Assembly: GCA_013350335.1 (NCBI GenBank)
Contig: CM023539.1
Coordinates: 40,968,631-41,032,630, forward strand
Reading direction: 5' to 3'
Length of the DNA stretch: 64,000 bases
Source of the DNA: Chimonanthus salicifolius
Lineage: Eukaryota > Streptophyta > Magnoliopsida > Laurales > Calycanthaceae
Below, in pieces: positions 1 through 12,950 of the stretch (its first letter is position 1; each line of letters starts with the position of its first letter). The position numbers and the translations under genes were made by a program. Under the pieces are notes generated by a model. It searched no databases. It was not told where the DNA came from and worked only from the letters and a program-made list of their open reading frames with translations.

Positions 1-170
1 TGCCATGATCTGATTTAATTTCTTGTGGTGTGCCTGAACTGCCAACACTAGATGCACTAGAAAAGATGACCATCTATTCTGCCAAATTATTCAAACTAGT
101 TACAATTTGGTGCATCCAAACTACGCTAATTTCACTTTAGATCTTGCTTCTAATTGGCCTTTAATATTAG

Positions 171-3100
171 GTGGAGACTTCTGAACTCTCACTTGATCTT
201 GCAAAGATGACTCCTGAGATAAGAAGTGCACCAGAGGTTCTGTTTGCACGTGATGTAGCAAGGTACATATCCTTTGATTGTTCATTTTCATCGATGCCAA
301 ATCATACTCTTGTTTCGCTTTGGGGACTGACTGGTGAAGCAATTGTGCCATTTCAGAGCTTGTAGAACAGGAAATTTTATTGCCTTTTTTCGACTTGCAA
401 GGAAAGCAACTTACCTTCAAGCATGTTTGATGCACGCACACTTTGCCAAGGTATTAAATTTTGTTCCGTGCAATCTTATGCCAGTAAATTGCATTAGACT
501 TGTTTTCCATTGATATTGGTTCTCTTGATTACCATATGTGTTAATGCAATTTTGTTTAGTCTTGTAAATGGTCTACAATTTCAGCCAGTTGTATGAGCTC
601 TGCTTCTAGTCTATATTGAGCAACTCTAGAGAGGCTGTCCAGCTATCATGGCCTGGTTCTCAAATGGTTGATTAGAATGTGTAAACTGGTTGGGTAGGAG
701 ACTGTTTGTAAACTGTTCGTTTTCCCCATCTAACCATCACAGCTTTGTGAGATGGGGCATAAAAATTAGTAACTGAGAACTATGAAGCTTTCAAGGTCCA
801 AAATTACTTGGTGACATAGGACAAGCTCTGAATGTTGGAGACCCTAGACCTAAATGATAGATGGATGCCTTTAGGAGAATGCAAAATGTGTGGTGAATCC
901 TAAAATAACAGGCAATCGATATCCATGATTCACATAAAATGTTAGAAAAATATAAATAATAAATAAAGAACAAAACAAAAGCTTGTGCAAATTCACACTC
1001 CGAATTAATCTGAGGTTCAAAAAGAAGGATGAGACCTACACATAAAGCCTTCATGGATGTATTACTGACCTTCAATACAAAATCCCTCAAAAGACTAATT
1101 AAATTGTACCAAACGCTGTCCTAAATCTTCTGGAGTTAAAAATCAGTTACAAGAACGATGAAATAGGGCTATGGGACTACCGAGGGTTTACCAAAGGGAT
1201 TAGGTTTTTTTTTTTGCAAAGCTAGGTCTCAAATGGGGTGAAATAGTGAGTTAGAGTTAGATGTATGAGTCTAAGATTGGGACATAGAAGTTGGAGCACA
1301 AAATTGGGCAAAACGAGGTCAAAATGGGCATGTCCATGTCTTTCAAAAGAATAGGGCTTGTCCACTAGTGGGTCTTGGTGAGGTTTTGGTGTCCGATGGT
1401 GGGGTTGGTCCTGATTTGAATGGGGTTATAGTTTGTATGAAAAAGGGGCAAAAATAAAGAAAGGGTGAAAAAGAGGGGAAAAAAGAGTGGACAAGGGGAA
1501 GGAAGAAAGAGAGAGAGAGAAGAAAGAGGAGGAGGAGAAACATTTGTACCTTGAGTCACACAAGGGTCCCTTGATCTCACACCAAGGTGGCAGAAGGAAT
1601 TACACTAGCTCTGCAAATGGAGAAACTTGAATTTCTTCATTCATTCATTATCATTCTCAAAAGTTCTCTTAACTATTTATACAAGAAAGATTCACTTAGA
1701 CACCCCAGACACATGTGACTTGCGCCATAGGTATAAATATCGGCCGCTACATATAGTATTGGCAGATATATATCGGATTTTGTAAGGCCGATATATATTG
1801 GCTGATATATATGGCTGAGATATCGGCCGATGTGTATAATATCGGTCGTTATATGGGTTTTTTATTTATTTTTAAATCTGAAAAAATAAAAAATAAAATA
1901 AAATCTGCTGATATTTAAAAAAACACCTAATTTTTTAAAAAAAGAAAAAAATAATATTACCCTTCCGATATGGGCCGTTATTTTGATTTAAATTGAGCCA
2001 TTAATTGAGTGGGTTTCCATTAATTGGTGGGTTTCCAAAAAATCACTCTTCCAATATATGGTGGGTTTCCATTAATTGGTGAGTTTCTAAATTTCGGCCC
2101 AAATTTTAGCCCAAGCTTTACCCAAAATTTCAGATGTGTAATATTAGGCATGAGTTTCAGATTCGGGACAAATTAGTATTATCGAGATTTCAGATTTTCC
2201 TTTTTGGCAAAAACCGAAATTAGTGGCTGACATATCAAGTGCCCACTTGTAAAATCAGAAGATGGAAAATGTGGAATTGCTTACAATTCACTTTTCTAAA
2301 TTTTCGTTAATCTCATTTACATATAAGGAATATATAGAATAGAGCTCTTTGCATACATATAAGATGCATTGACTTTATTTTCTATATCAAACTGTTATAA
2401 TCTTAAATTTCAGTCTTAATTACTTAAATTCCAACTTGTCAATCTTAAATTTCAGCCCCAAATTTCAACGATAATTTAGAAATTTTGGCCCCAAATTATG
2501 CAATAATGAAGCAAACAGTTTTAATCTTAAATTTCAGTCTTAATTAGTTTACATTCAGTTATCAACTTGTCAATCTTATATTTTGGCAATAACGAAGCTG
2601 AAAACTTAAATCAAAATTTCAGAGAAATTTCAGCCCCAAATTTCAGGCGAAATTTTAGATGGAAATTCCAGCAGAAGTTTTTAAAATTATCACTTTTGAA
2701 TTCAAAAATCATAAAATTTAATGATAAACAAAAATCAAGATTCATTTAATGAAAATGATATAGATTTTTTTCTCGAGTGACCTATAGATAGGAGACAAAC
2801 CCTTAGAAGAAATTTACACTAGACTTTTTCAAATAGCCAGGAATAGGCTTCAAGATCGAATGGGGCATAACTAGGTGGGAATAGATTTTAGAAGAGAACT
2901 TAGAACCTTCGAACAACAGAGCCTATTGGAACTTAAGGGTTTGCTAGGAGTCGTACCCATTTTTTGGAGCATGGAAGACGAACAAATTTGAAAAGGTGAC
3001 CCATCGGGCTTTTATTTAGTAAAGAGCGCTGTGAAGTTGGCTCAAAATGAACACATCAATAAGGGTTGCCCGAGCCTTTTAGTATGGACTGGAGTGGCTC

Positions 3101-6100
3101 TACCATTTGAAGCTTTTACTTGGTGCATCCTTAAAAAAGTTTATATTGTCCAAAGCAGAACTCAACAGGAGCGGAATCTGTGTGTCTAGCAAAGATCTTT
3201 CCTGCCCTCTTTGTGGAGAGCAAGAGGAAGATGTAGATCATTTACTAAGAAGCTGTCCAATAGCAAGAAATCTTTGAAACAGGTTTGCTTCCTATTAGAT
3301 CATGGGTTTTTCATAGGTCTTTTTCGGCAATTGTGGAAAGCTGGGAAATCTCCAAAATGGGATCATCCAAGTTCAAGTTGGCTTGGAATACTATCCCGTC
3401 AGCTATCCTTTGGTCAATCTGGAAAGAAAGGAGCCAACAAATTTTTGACATAAAAGATCAAAGGAAGGGACTTATTTCAAACAATGAAATGGAGGTATAT
3501 ATGCTTGGCTAGCAACCAGTTTGGAATTTAAAGGTACTATGTTACTTGACTTTTGCACTTCTTGGCAGGGGATCTTATCTGGTTCACATAGGAAAAGAAC
3601 TAGACTTGAAGCATGGTCTCCCCCGATTAGTGGGATGTTTAAGTTCAAGGTAGACGGGGCTTCACGGGGAAAACCTGGACCTGCAGGGATAGAAGGGTTT
3701 TGAGAAATTCGGGTAGATCATCTTTGGTAGTTTTTTCAAAGCCGATAGGGGTGAAATACTCCAATGAAGCAGAGTTATCGGTCATGGTAAGTTAATAAAT
3801 GTGGGGGATTGGACGAATGCAATCAACTAGGCAAGGGGATAAAAAATGACCATCTTGAATACTTGTAATAGTATGCAGGGAGATTAGTACTCTGTGTGCC
3901 GGAGGGATGTTTCTTTCTCACTTATTAGAAGATCAGCAAATGGAGTTGCCGACTTTCTAGCCAAATGAGGAATTGACAAACAGGGTGGCGAGGATCTTTC
4001 TTGGGATCTCAGGATTTAATGTCTCTTTTGGATTTTCTCCCACCAATTTTAGATTGTTATAGTTGACTATATTGGCTTTTATTGTAAAGCTTCCATTATA
4101 GAATGTGTTCAATATGACATTTTGGTGATAGAAGCAATAAGAGCCCTATGGATGTGGCGAGGAAATTAGGGAGAGGTCAGCTATGATCACTAGCAAGACT
4201 TATCCCCTTACGATGAAGGAAGTTGTTACTCAATTACTTCATCTGGCAATTGCTTCCATCAATTAACAAAACACATAAGGTTAGAGGGTGTTCTTTCCCT
4301 GCCCGATTGAAGAAAGGGTGATGTAAAGGCGATATATCATAAATGCTATTTTGTGGGGTGAGGTTGAAGGTACAAATACAAAATGTTGATGCATGGACCC
4401 AATGACTCAATCAATCGCCCTATGTTGGATCTAAGCCCATACTCTACTTTAGGCCTTGCAGACGAAGGGTTTTTGAGCCATATGTTTCACATCATGTGCA
4501 AGTGTGGTCTTCAAAAGGTGGCATCGATGCAACAATATTTTAGAGTTTGATAGATACTTGGGGCTTAATGGGAAGGTGACTCTAGTTGAAGCTAAAATTT
4601 TATGGGGATATACTAACAAAGGGATATTATATTGGGGATAATCTACACGGGTGTAGCTTAGTTGGCTTGAGCTTTTAGGAATAGACTAGAGGTGTCAGGT
4701 TCGACTCTCCTTGGTGTTACCCGATACATGAGGTCTATAGGTGGTTTCATATATCCATGGGATTAGTCTCACCTCTAATTTGGAGTGGCGATACCTTATA
4801 TATATATTGGGGATCTCTTGCATCAGGGCCCGGTTTAGAGGATTACTTGGATTGAGAAAATGGGGTAATGGGGACATTGTTAGGAGATTAAATTGCTATT
4901 AGGTTTTTCTTATTGGAGTATTGGCATTTTCTTGTAGATTAGGCGTTGTCATAGAAATTTTTTTTTTTTCATTAATAGTGGAAGAGGTTAACTTCTCAAA
5001 GGAGGATCACTAGGAAAGTTTTTTACTGTAATAATCTTCAAGAGGATCACTACAAAAATATTTACTGTAATAAAGCTTCATTAACATTGTCTTTGACCTT
5101 TTCATTTAATAAAACTAAATGTAAAAATACCATAGTTAAAAAAAAGTAAGATGTTTCATGTAAAAATCATCAAATTGGCATGAGAGTGTTTTATGCTTGG
5201 ATGCTCATATCCTTTATCTATGCCTTGCTTTTGGGAAATGCGGCATCCCTACCTGTTGTCTGAGCTTCGTTTGTTCCTTTTTCTGTATCTGTGCATCATA
5301 GTTGGGTAATGAAGCATGCATTTAAAGCTTTCAAGGTTTCATGAATAGTCTCCATTTTTTTGATATCTGTACTTTTGAAGACATATTTGTTATTAAATGG
5401 ACCTCTCTCTCCCCCTCTATTTTTGTACCATTATAATGCATTTTTTAAGCGTATGATGGTGCCTTTTTTGTTGTATTATGTTAGCATTATTCTTCTATGA
5501 TGCTATATAATAGGTATGAGCTTAAACTATCTCAATCCTTTCTGAGCAGTTAAGGACCCAGGCTCTAGCTTCTTTACATAGTGGTCTACAAAACAATCAA
5601 GGAATTCCTGTTGTGCAGGTTGTAAAATGGCTGGGCACAGAGGTAAAGTGTTGAATAATGTTGTTTAATTGTGTTTTTTCCCCTACGTCAATTAGCTCCG
5701 TCTAAGATGATTGTATGTTGTGATATGCAACCAGGGAGAAGACATAGAAAGCCTTCTAGAATATCATGGATTCCAAATAAAGCAATTTGAAGATGCCTAT
5801 ATGGTGAAAGATGGCCCATTTCTTAATAGCAATGTGGATTACCAAACAAAACGCTCACAACTCGTTCACTTAAAGAAGTCAAGAAGGATTATTGAAGATG
5901 TTTCTTCAGGTCAAGAGTTACCCTTGCCACGTGAAGAAAAAGGGATCGTTCCAGAGGAGGTGGATAGCTTTGATGAAAAATCTGAGTCATTTGTCGGAAC
6001 TGAAACTTGGCCTGATGTGGTGGATGAAGATATGCCCGATTATGAAGATGATTCTGCTTCCAGAGATCTCCACCAAGTCCATTTGAAAGTGCCATCTTCA

Positions 6101-8775
6101 AGTGGTCAGGAGGATGAAAATGACATTCAAATGGATGGATTTATTTTCTCACAACCAATGGATGATTCCTTTAGTCATAAGGTTGATCAATCAGCTGTTG
6201 ATGCTGTTACGAGTAGTTCCTTGGATGAAATTCAAGGTTCTCTATCAAAGGGAATACTCCCCCAGTCTCCAAAAGGAAGGTTTGCACAAGTTGAAGCATC
6301 TGGAGGACTACATTCTCCCCACAAGGTGGACAATTCAGTGCCTCAAATAGAAGTGGTTAGGCAGCTAGAAAATGAAGCTGTGCCTTCTCAAAATGAAGAA
6401 GTTGCTTCAGCAAAGCTGAAACTGATCATAAGGTTGTAAGTTATATTGTTTGATTGAGATTCAAAACGATGTGTATTTGTTGACCATTTGTTGTTCTGCT
6501 TGGTCAGGAGATGGAAAAGGTGGTCATTAAAACGTAGAGAGTTGCGAGAATACAGTCAAAGGGTTGCCAGTGCCGCATTGAGTTCCCTGTCAGTGGGAAT
6601 GCAGATCTCGCCAAAGATAGCAGTAAGTAGTGTCTTAAATCTGTTTTTTTTCTCTCTTGATATTACCTTTCTTTTATCTTTTTGAATATTTGATAATCTT
6701 GTTTTGCAAAATCAGTATCTTTTGAAAATGACCAAATTTGTCCTTTTGCTGGGAAAAATCAGCAGAATGACACCCAAAATCTGTCTTGGCCATGCTGGAA
6801 TGCAAAATCATGGATTTTCTTTTCTTTTTTCTTTTGAAAAAATCAGGATTGCGATTAGCCAATTGCATCGAATGTATGTTGAGTCTTTTGTTTTATACAA
6901 TTGCCTTATATTTATTTGATTCTCATTTATCCTCTCAATTTCCGTATGAAGCAACGGAGTCATGCTGGTAAGCTCGACATTGACATTATGATGGAGGAGC
7001 GGTACAAGAGACGAGAAAGATCCTGGATGAGAGTTAATGTCTCAGAAGTGGTTGGGCCAGTACTTCGAGAAAAAAATCCAGGTTCTAAGTGTATTTGCTG
7101 GAAATTGATTATCTGTTCTCAGATGAATGATGTGGCCAGGAATGAATCGATGCAGAAACCCCCAACTGTTAATTTGGCGGGTGAATGGTTGTTGTCGAAA
7201 CTCCTGAATACTGGAGATAAGGATGACAGTGATCTTGCAGTTTCTTCTTTGGGCATGTCGTTGTGGAGAAAGTGGATTGGCAATCCTCAAATCTGTTGTT
7301 TGTCTATTATCAGAGATGTAGTATTTAACGACAACAGGCCAGTAGCAGCAGACGAAGTGGCTTCAGGAGTGAGTGCCATTCTGTTTCTTGCCTCAGAGAG
7401 TATTCCATGGGAGTTTCAAAGAATCCGACTGCACAACCTTATAACATCACTACCTTCAGGTTGCAGCTCTCCTCTTCTGATCTTGTTCCACGGTCCATTT
7501 GATAAAGAAGTTCTGGATCCATCCCTTGCAGTCATTAACAGACTCGGTCTCCATGACATTGATAAGACAAGGATAAATGGCTTCTCAGTTACCTTTCTTA
7601 CTGAAAACTGGTCTCAAGAAAGTCTCAATGGGTTTTTCAGTGATGATAATTTAAGAGAGGGTCTAAAATGGTTGGCAAACCAGTCATCTACTCAACCTAT
7701 TCTTTATGCAGTTAAGCCACGTGAACTAGTCTTGAGCTACTTGGGTTCTTCATTGGAGGCCCTTGACCACAAGGAAATTTGTGAAGTGGGGCCTAATGAT
7801 TGCATCTTGGCCTTCAATGAAGCCTTGGATCGATCCATTGAAGAAATTGTAACAGCAGCTGCAAGCCTTCCCTCTTGGCCGAGTCCTGAGATTGATCTGC
7901 TGGATGAGTCATCTAGTGAGCGCATGGCTGTTAGCTTCTTTCTACCAGATAAGGGTTGGAGCTCAGCTGTGAGGGTTCAATCAATGGTAAGTGCAGTAAA
8001 GAGTTGCAGCCTGCCTTGGTTCAATGCTGATATCTCTTGGCTGAATAGAGGCTCTGAGATGGGCAAGGAGATTCACAACCACAAATGGATGCTTGAAAAA
8101 TGTCTGTCTTCGTATTTAACTCAAGCGAATATAATGATGAGTGAGGATCTAGCAGCAAGGGAAGCATCTGTGGTACTGCAGACGAGTGCTCATGTTGAGC
8201 TTGATGGTTCAAATTATCGTATTGTTCCACAATGGGTTTTGATTTTTCGGCGGATTTTCAATTGGAGGTTAATGAATTTAGACTTTGGAAAACTCTCGAC
8301 GGCTTATGTTCCAGAGCATCCAAAAACCTTTACTGCCAATACCTGCAACATGACATCTTTAAACAACAATATGAGAAGTACTGAGACAAATATGCTGTTT
8401 TTGAAGAGCCAAGATAACATTGGTCTAGAAAGACAACATAAATCACATCATGTTAGAACTGGATTGAGTCTTGATGACATGATTGAAGTTAGCTGCAGGC
8501 CCCTATTTGATCGGCCTGAGCCAGTTGCCAAATTTATTCAGACGACACCCTCCTCGACAGACCATGATAGAAGTGCAGTTTCTGTGACTGGCCGTGAATG
8601 TCCTGGCGATGGTGAGGATGCGAGAGGTTATGTGGAAACTGATACTGGTTCTTTATCCCATGAACAAAAGAATGGTAATAATAGATCAAAAGAGCCTGAT
8701 AGGTTAAGCTGCTTATTGGAGAAATGTTACAGAATGCAGGACAAGCTAGCTGAACAGCTTGCTATCTTTTTTTGA
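171..8775 (+). CDS. SAC3B: SAC3B-like TREX-2 scaffold protein, copy 1 (3' part; 5' exons outside window)
   Basis: Family role: SAC3/GANP proteins scaffold the TREX-2 complex that couples transcription to mRNA export at nuclear pores. Exons read here: 171-262, 357-450, 5550-5642, 5735-6435, 6508-6622, 6952-8775. They join in frame (973 codons including the stop). The first two encode the end of the Sac3/GANP domain (LFARDVAR, then ACRTGNFIAFFRLAR and YLQACLMHAHFAK). Exon 5735-6435 begins GEDIESLLEYHGF, then an acidic linker. Exon 6508-6622 carries the basic segment RWKRWSLKRRELRE typical of plant SAC3B. The last exon is the long plant SAC3B C-terminal region (LDIDIMMEERYKRRERSWMR onward). Copy 2 at 22180-31389 has the same exons, except that a deletion fused two of them. 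Copy 1 stops 6 codons earlier than copy 2. The 5.1-kb intron 451-5549 is filled with repeats. Whether the 5' half exists upstream cannot be seen, so it may be a complete gene or a partial duplicate. Confidence 0.88.
2840..4060 (+). mobile_element. L1-type LINE 3' remnant in SAC3B copy 1 intron
   Basis: Conceptual translation in shifting frames shows the zinc-binding region that follows plant LINE reverse transcriptases (CPLCGEQEEDVDHLL with a following SCP, about 3200-3270). Downstream is an RNase H-like segment starting FKVDGASRGKPGPAG (about 3640-3700). Frameshifts and stops break it into short ORFs, so it is dead. The same remnant is in the copy 2 intron, so insertion came before the duplication. 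Confidence 0.75.
4645..4880 (+). mobile_element. tRNA-derived SINE-like element, copy 1 intron
   Basis: The sequence has a tRNA-like A box (TAGCTTAGTTGG) and B box (GGTTCGACTC) about 45 bases apart. It is followed by a body with the motif GGATTAGTCTCACCT. The same body motif recurs at about 27535 and 52555. No clear A-tail or target duplication was found. The SAC3B copy 2 intron holds the equivalent at 27411-27645. Confidence 0.65.
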
Positions 8776-9390
8776 CCTTTGCGCTAATTAACTCTGTTGT
8801 TTTTTTATTTTTATTTTCTACCTGTACCATTGATGATTGAAAAAAAAATGTGAATGTAACACACTCGAACAATTTCTGGAACTCGTTTCAGTTTAATTCA
8901 CTGCAGAATGTTTGTCTTTTTGTGGTTTCGTGTTTTGGTTCGGAAAAGATGATAAGATTTTTTTTTTTAAATTAAAAATATAATAAAATATGAAGACAAG
9001 ATTATTGAACTTAATTATTTTCATCATTTTACACTACTTTATTATTTTCATCATTTTAGACTACTTTTATTTGTAATTTCAATTCATGACAATGTAAATA
9101 TCAAATATTAATTCAAGAATGTATTTTTACTCTAGTAAGAATTAAGTACAAATTGAAATAGGCAAAAAAAAAATCAAGAAATACTCCAGCAAAAATAATA
9201 TGTAGGCACATTGGGAACATTTTCTATTTTTTCCTTCATTTTTTGTCACCTGTGTTAAAAGTAAATTGTATTAATTGAAAATTTACTTTTTGAATTACAT
9301 CTGCTCAAAATTTAATTTTTAACTACTTGATTATAGTGGTGAAAGTCACTAGACGTTCATAAATTAAGGATGTTTATGTTGTTTATAGAC
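8776..9390. other. 3' flank of SAC3B copy 1, homologous to 31390-31765
   Basis: Just after the stop the two copies stay alignable (CTAATTAACTCTGTTG in both). Similarity returns at about 9190-9380 versus 31590-31762, including ATAAATTAAGGATGTTTAT in both. This places the right edge of the duplicated segment near 9380 and 31765. The block between is AT-rich and less alike. It should contain the 3' UTR and polyadenylation region, but I could not fix a site. Confidence 0.6.
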
Positions 9391-11880
9391 TATTAGGCGT
9401 CGGTTCTCTGACACCATTTAATGCTTATGTTCTAAAAGTTAAAACAAAATACATCCTTTCAAGTAAGTGATAGTTTTAGTTTTTTCATTCTGATCCCACT
9501 TAGTCTTTTTCATTCTTATTTTGTCTATAAGTCTCATTTTCGTTTCAAATTTAACGAGTTTCAAAATAACTTTGAAATAGGATAAGAGTTGAGTCTCCTC
9601 ACCGTTCTCCGGCGAGTGATCACAAGAGTCTATAAAAATAGAAAGACGTGTGAATTTTTATTTAAAACGAGGTACATGCAAGATATCTCAAACGCCAGTG
9701 TTTATTTTACGAAGGAAAAATGAGGTAGTGGCGGTGAGTCCACTGATTCACTTTCTATTCCAAATTGAATTATGTTTGAGGGGTTAGCAATCCAAAACAC
9801 ACAATAGGAAAGAAAATGAAAGTATTCAGTGTTTGATCTCATATTTCTCCGGACGCCACATAGACTATTGAGTGTTCAGCCCAGAGGGTACTACAGTACA
9901 AGAAAGTAAATAAAGTTACTTAGTGTCTTATCTCATATGTCTCCAAACGGAGAGTATTGAGAAATAAGCCTAGAGAGTACAATGCAGAAAAATAAACACT
10001 CATTGCTGAAAATAACCACATATGGAGTTAGATATAGTTAGTATTATTCCTTTTTTATTTCAAAAAATAGAAATTGAGATTTCTTTGAGAAATAGAGCAG
10101 ATTTTAAAAATGTAACTTCAAAAGTGAAAAAAAGGCATTTTTTCCTAGGTTTCCAAAACTCCATTTTTATACCCCTTTTTCATCCATTTTTGTTCCTAAT
10201 CTTCCCTAAAGCTTGTAAATAAGAGAAAAAGGAAGTTTTGGTGAAGTTCTAGCTTCATTGGAAAAACCAACGAAAAATTCAAAAGTTGCAGAGGAAGAAT
10301 GAATGGAGAAGAATTAGATGAAGAAGAAGTTAAAGGAAAAAAAGAGGATAAGAGGAAGTTTAAGATCTGGTGCCACTATTTCTTCTTCTCGACCTTAGAT
10401 CAGGTGATGGAGAAAGTTTCTACTGGCGGGTCCATTATGGCCTATCCATCTGTACCAACAGATCTCTAATCGAACATGTGTGGGCCTCTTTCGGCCAATT
10501 TCTTCTACTGCTGCTTTGGGCAACCGAAACCCAATTTTATGGGTTTTTTCTTAGATCCAAGTGGATCCTACACTTCTGACCATAGGATCGACACCACCAT
10601 GGTCGCCCCTGGCCCACCTATCTACGGCTAAAGAAGACCCTGGGTTTCAATCAACGGTGGGGCCCACCATTTTTTTCCCTCTCTTCTTTGCATTCGGTCG
10701 ACCCTTCGTCCAAGGAATGCTTCCTTCGGTGGTTCTGTCGGCAGATGAATTTAGTGGAAGGGCAAAAGGGTCATTTCACCTAAAATTTTGAAAAAGGGTG
10801 TGTAGGGAAACAAAAACATGGCATAGACCGTTACAATACTGAGTAATTTTTTTACTTTCATAAATACTTTAAAATTATGGTTTTATAAATACGGATCTTC
10901 CAAAAGATTAAGGAGGCTGCATTTCTAGAAATCAAAAGAATGAATAGAAAATTCTGCAAAACTCTGAATTTAAAACTCATTGAATATGTATACTTTTGGA
11001 AGTTCAAATATTTCAAATGAGTGATTTTCCAAATAAAAACAGTTTTAAGATTATAAATAAGTAAAGTTTAAATAATTACGATTTTGCCCTTACAAACTTG
11101 GATCAATGAGCTCGATTTTGCCTTTCCAAACTTGGATCAATGACCTATCGAGTTCGGATTGAGCCAAACTTGGACTTTTCGGGAAGCGCACTCTGTAATC
11201 TTCATGATTAACGCATCACAAACTACACTTAATGGCACAAAATTACACAATTAGGTATTAATTAGGGTTGGGGTATTCATTTTCCCAAGCAACCCTCCCA
11301 AGAAGTATAAAAGTGTATAATCTTAAGGCCCTTGAAATCTGTACCAAATAAAAGCCATGTTCAAAGTCTTCATTTGCTTTCTGAATAAGGTCGTTCACCT
11401 TTGGTTCTTTGTTCTAAAGAATCCTGAAATTTTTTTCCACTAGTTATAGATTTAGGAATTTTGCATCTAGATCTAGGTTTCATGCATATTTTTATGTGAT
11501 TTGGGGTCTTCACCTAGGTTTTATATGTTCAATTTTGCAGGACTTTTTAATTGCATATTTAAAAAGATTTGCAAAAAGCGACTACAGGCCAAGGTAAGTG
11601 CCTAAACTACTTTCTTTAATTTTTTAATTTTCATGCATTCATTTAAATTTAAAATTTAATAGAAGCTCTAACATTTTTTTTGTGGATTTTGTAATGTCAA
11701 AAGTGCACTTGATCTAACTTTCCTTTATCGAAGTGAAGGTATTTGATTTTTCATGACTCCTTAATAACTTATTTGTTAGCCTCGAATTCCTTAAAACCTG
11801 TTTCGTATCAGTAATATGGGAGTTGAATATTAAATTTTGGAGAATCTAAAAAATTCCTTTTAAAATTCTTTGTTAGGTTT
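9391..11880. other. Intergenic, unassigned, probably old LTR-type sequence
   Basis: No open reading frame here resembles a known protein. The stretch is AT-rich with low-complexity runs. A TATA-like AGTATAAAAGTG near 11300 and the style of 11200-11600 suggest a retroelement promoter. I could not find paired termini or a target duplication, so it is left unclassified. Confidence 0.35.
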
Positions 11881-12560
11881 ATCCTGATTTTTTTTTTTTG
11901 AAATATTAATGGATAATATATTAATAACAAAGAGGCACAAAAAGTGCACAATACAAAAAGAAAAAAGAAAAAGAAAAAAGAAAAAAGAAAAAAGAAACAA
12001 AACCGAAGCCCAATTCACCCAAAAGAGGACATAACCTGAAAAAAAAGACATTAAACTAAATAAAGAAACTCTTTCCATGCTCTCAATATGTCCGAGATAG
12101 AGAAATCCTAGAAATCGGGGAGGGAATAAGCTCATATTTGGCAAAAATTTGTTGAAAGACTCCTTAAGGGCATTTGGCAGGATTCTTGAAGACACGGTTG
12201 TTTTGTTCCCACCACAAGCTTTAAATGGTGGCAAAAAGGCTAACTGTCACATCAATGAGCACCTAGAAGAGATTCGAGGGATTTTCCAAGAGAATGACAA
12301 AAGAGTAATAGAAGTTGGCATGGTCTAGTGGATGCCAATCCGATGAAGAGAAGGTGCAATGGAGAAGAAGGTGATTGACGTTTTTTGAAACACCAAGGGC
12401 ATCCATTGACCAATGTCCTGCCCCTCTTTTTGAGGTTGTCATGAGTGAGAACTTTCCCTAGGCTCGCAGTCTAGAAGAAACACATAGCTCGGGGAGAGGA
12501 GGTGGGGACCAAATTGATGGGTTTACTGCTGGCATCAAAGAGCGATGGTTGCTCAAAACA
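11880..12560 (-). mobile_element. Degenerate LINE 3' end, minus strand
   Basis: On the minus strand, fragments such as CPWCFKKR and LWWEQNNRVFKN resemble the zinc-binding and downstream region of plant L1 reverse transcriptases, broken by frameshifts. A run of Ts on the + strand at about 11889-11899 fits the poly(A) tail of a minus-strand insertion. The family is known to leave 5'-truncated copies. Confidence 0.6.
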
Positions 12561-12863
12561 TAGAAGGACTTCACTAAAAAAGAGCCATAAGAGTCGGGCC
12601 ACTATACCAAAGAGTCGTCAATGTGAAGGCTTGTGCGGAGACAGGAAAACAATTGCAGGAGGAGAGTAAAATCATCCGTCTCTGAGTCAGAGAGATTTCT
12701 GTGGAGGTGAAGATCCCAAACTGACCATTAGAGAGATGGTAGAAATTTGAAACAAAGCCTTCAGTGGAGACAGTAACGCAAAAGGAAAAAAAAAAAAAAA
12801 AGGAAATTGATCCACAATGGTGGAGGAGCCGCCCAAAATATCTAACCAAAATTGGACACGATC

Positions 12864-12950
12864 CCCATGACCCACCTTGAATCTAATTCCTTATTTAAAT
12901 CTTACAACACAAGCACAAATAGCTCGCCACATACCGAAGGCTACTTTATC
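12864..12950 (+). repeat. Direct repeat A (partner at 14841-14929)
   Basis: About 85 bases here match 14841-14929 in the same orientation by eye, including CAAATAGCTCGCCACATA in both. The repeats enclose about 1.9 kb that contains the Stowaway MITE and AT-rich repeats. They could be a local duplication or the arms of an old insertion. Confidence 0.65.

Larger units (their letters stand above)
451..5549 (+). other. Large repeat-filled intron of SAC3B copy 1
   Basis: This intron lies between the exon ending YLQACLMHAHFAK and the exon starting LRTQALASLH. It matches the copy 2 intron 25027-28293 at both ends and over the LINE and SINE pieces. Copy 1 has about 1.0 kb (roughly 650-1670) and about 1.1 kb (roughly 1770-2855) that copy 2 lacks. 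The 1340-1740 part, read on the minus strand, resembles LTR promoter sequence with a TATAAATA motif. Copy 2 keeps only its outer edge, so copy 2 probably lost these stretches. ATATCGGCC-rich sequence lies at 1735-1860. Confidence 0.75.

Noticed and set aside
6899..6951. Reading frame open upstream of the last SAC3B copy 1 exon from an ATG at 6901
   Set aside because: This is intron sequence ahead of a good acceptor (ATGAAG then CAACGG); the conserved protein joins the previous exon at 6622.
171..8775. Calling SAC3B copy 1 a pseudogene
   Set aside because: All visible exons are open with good splice sites; only six terminal residues are lost. The missing 5' half is outside the window, not shown to be absent.
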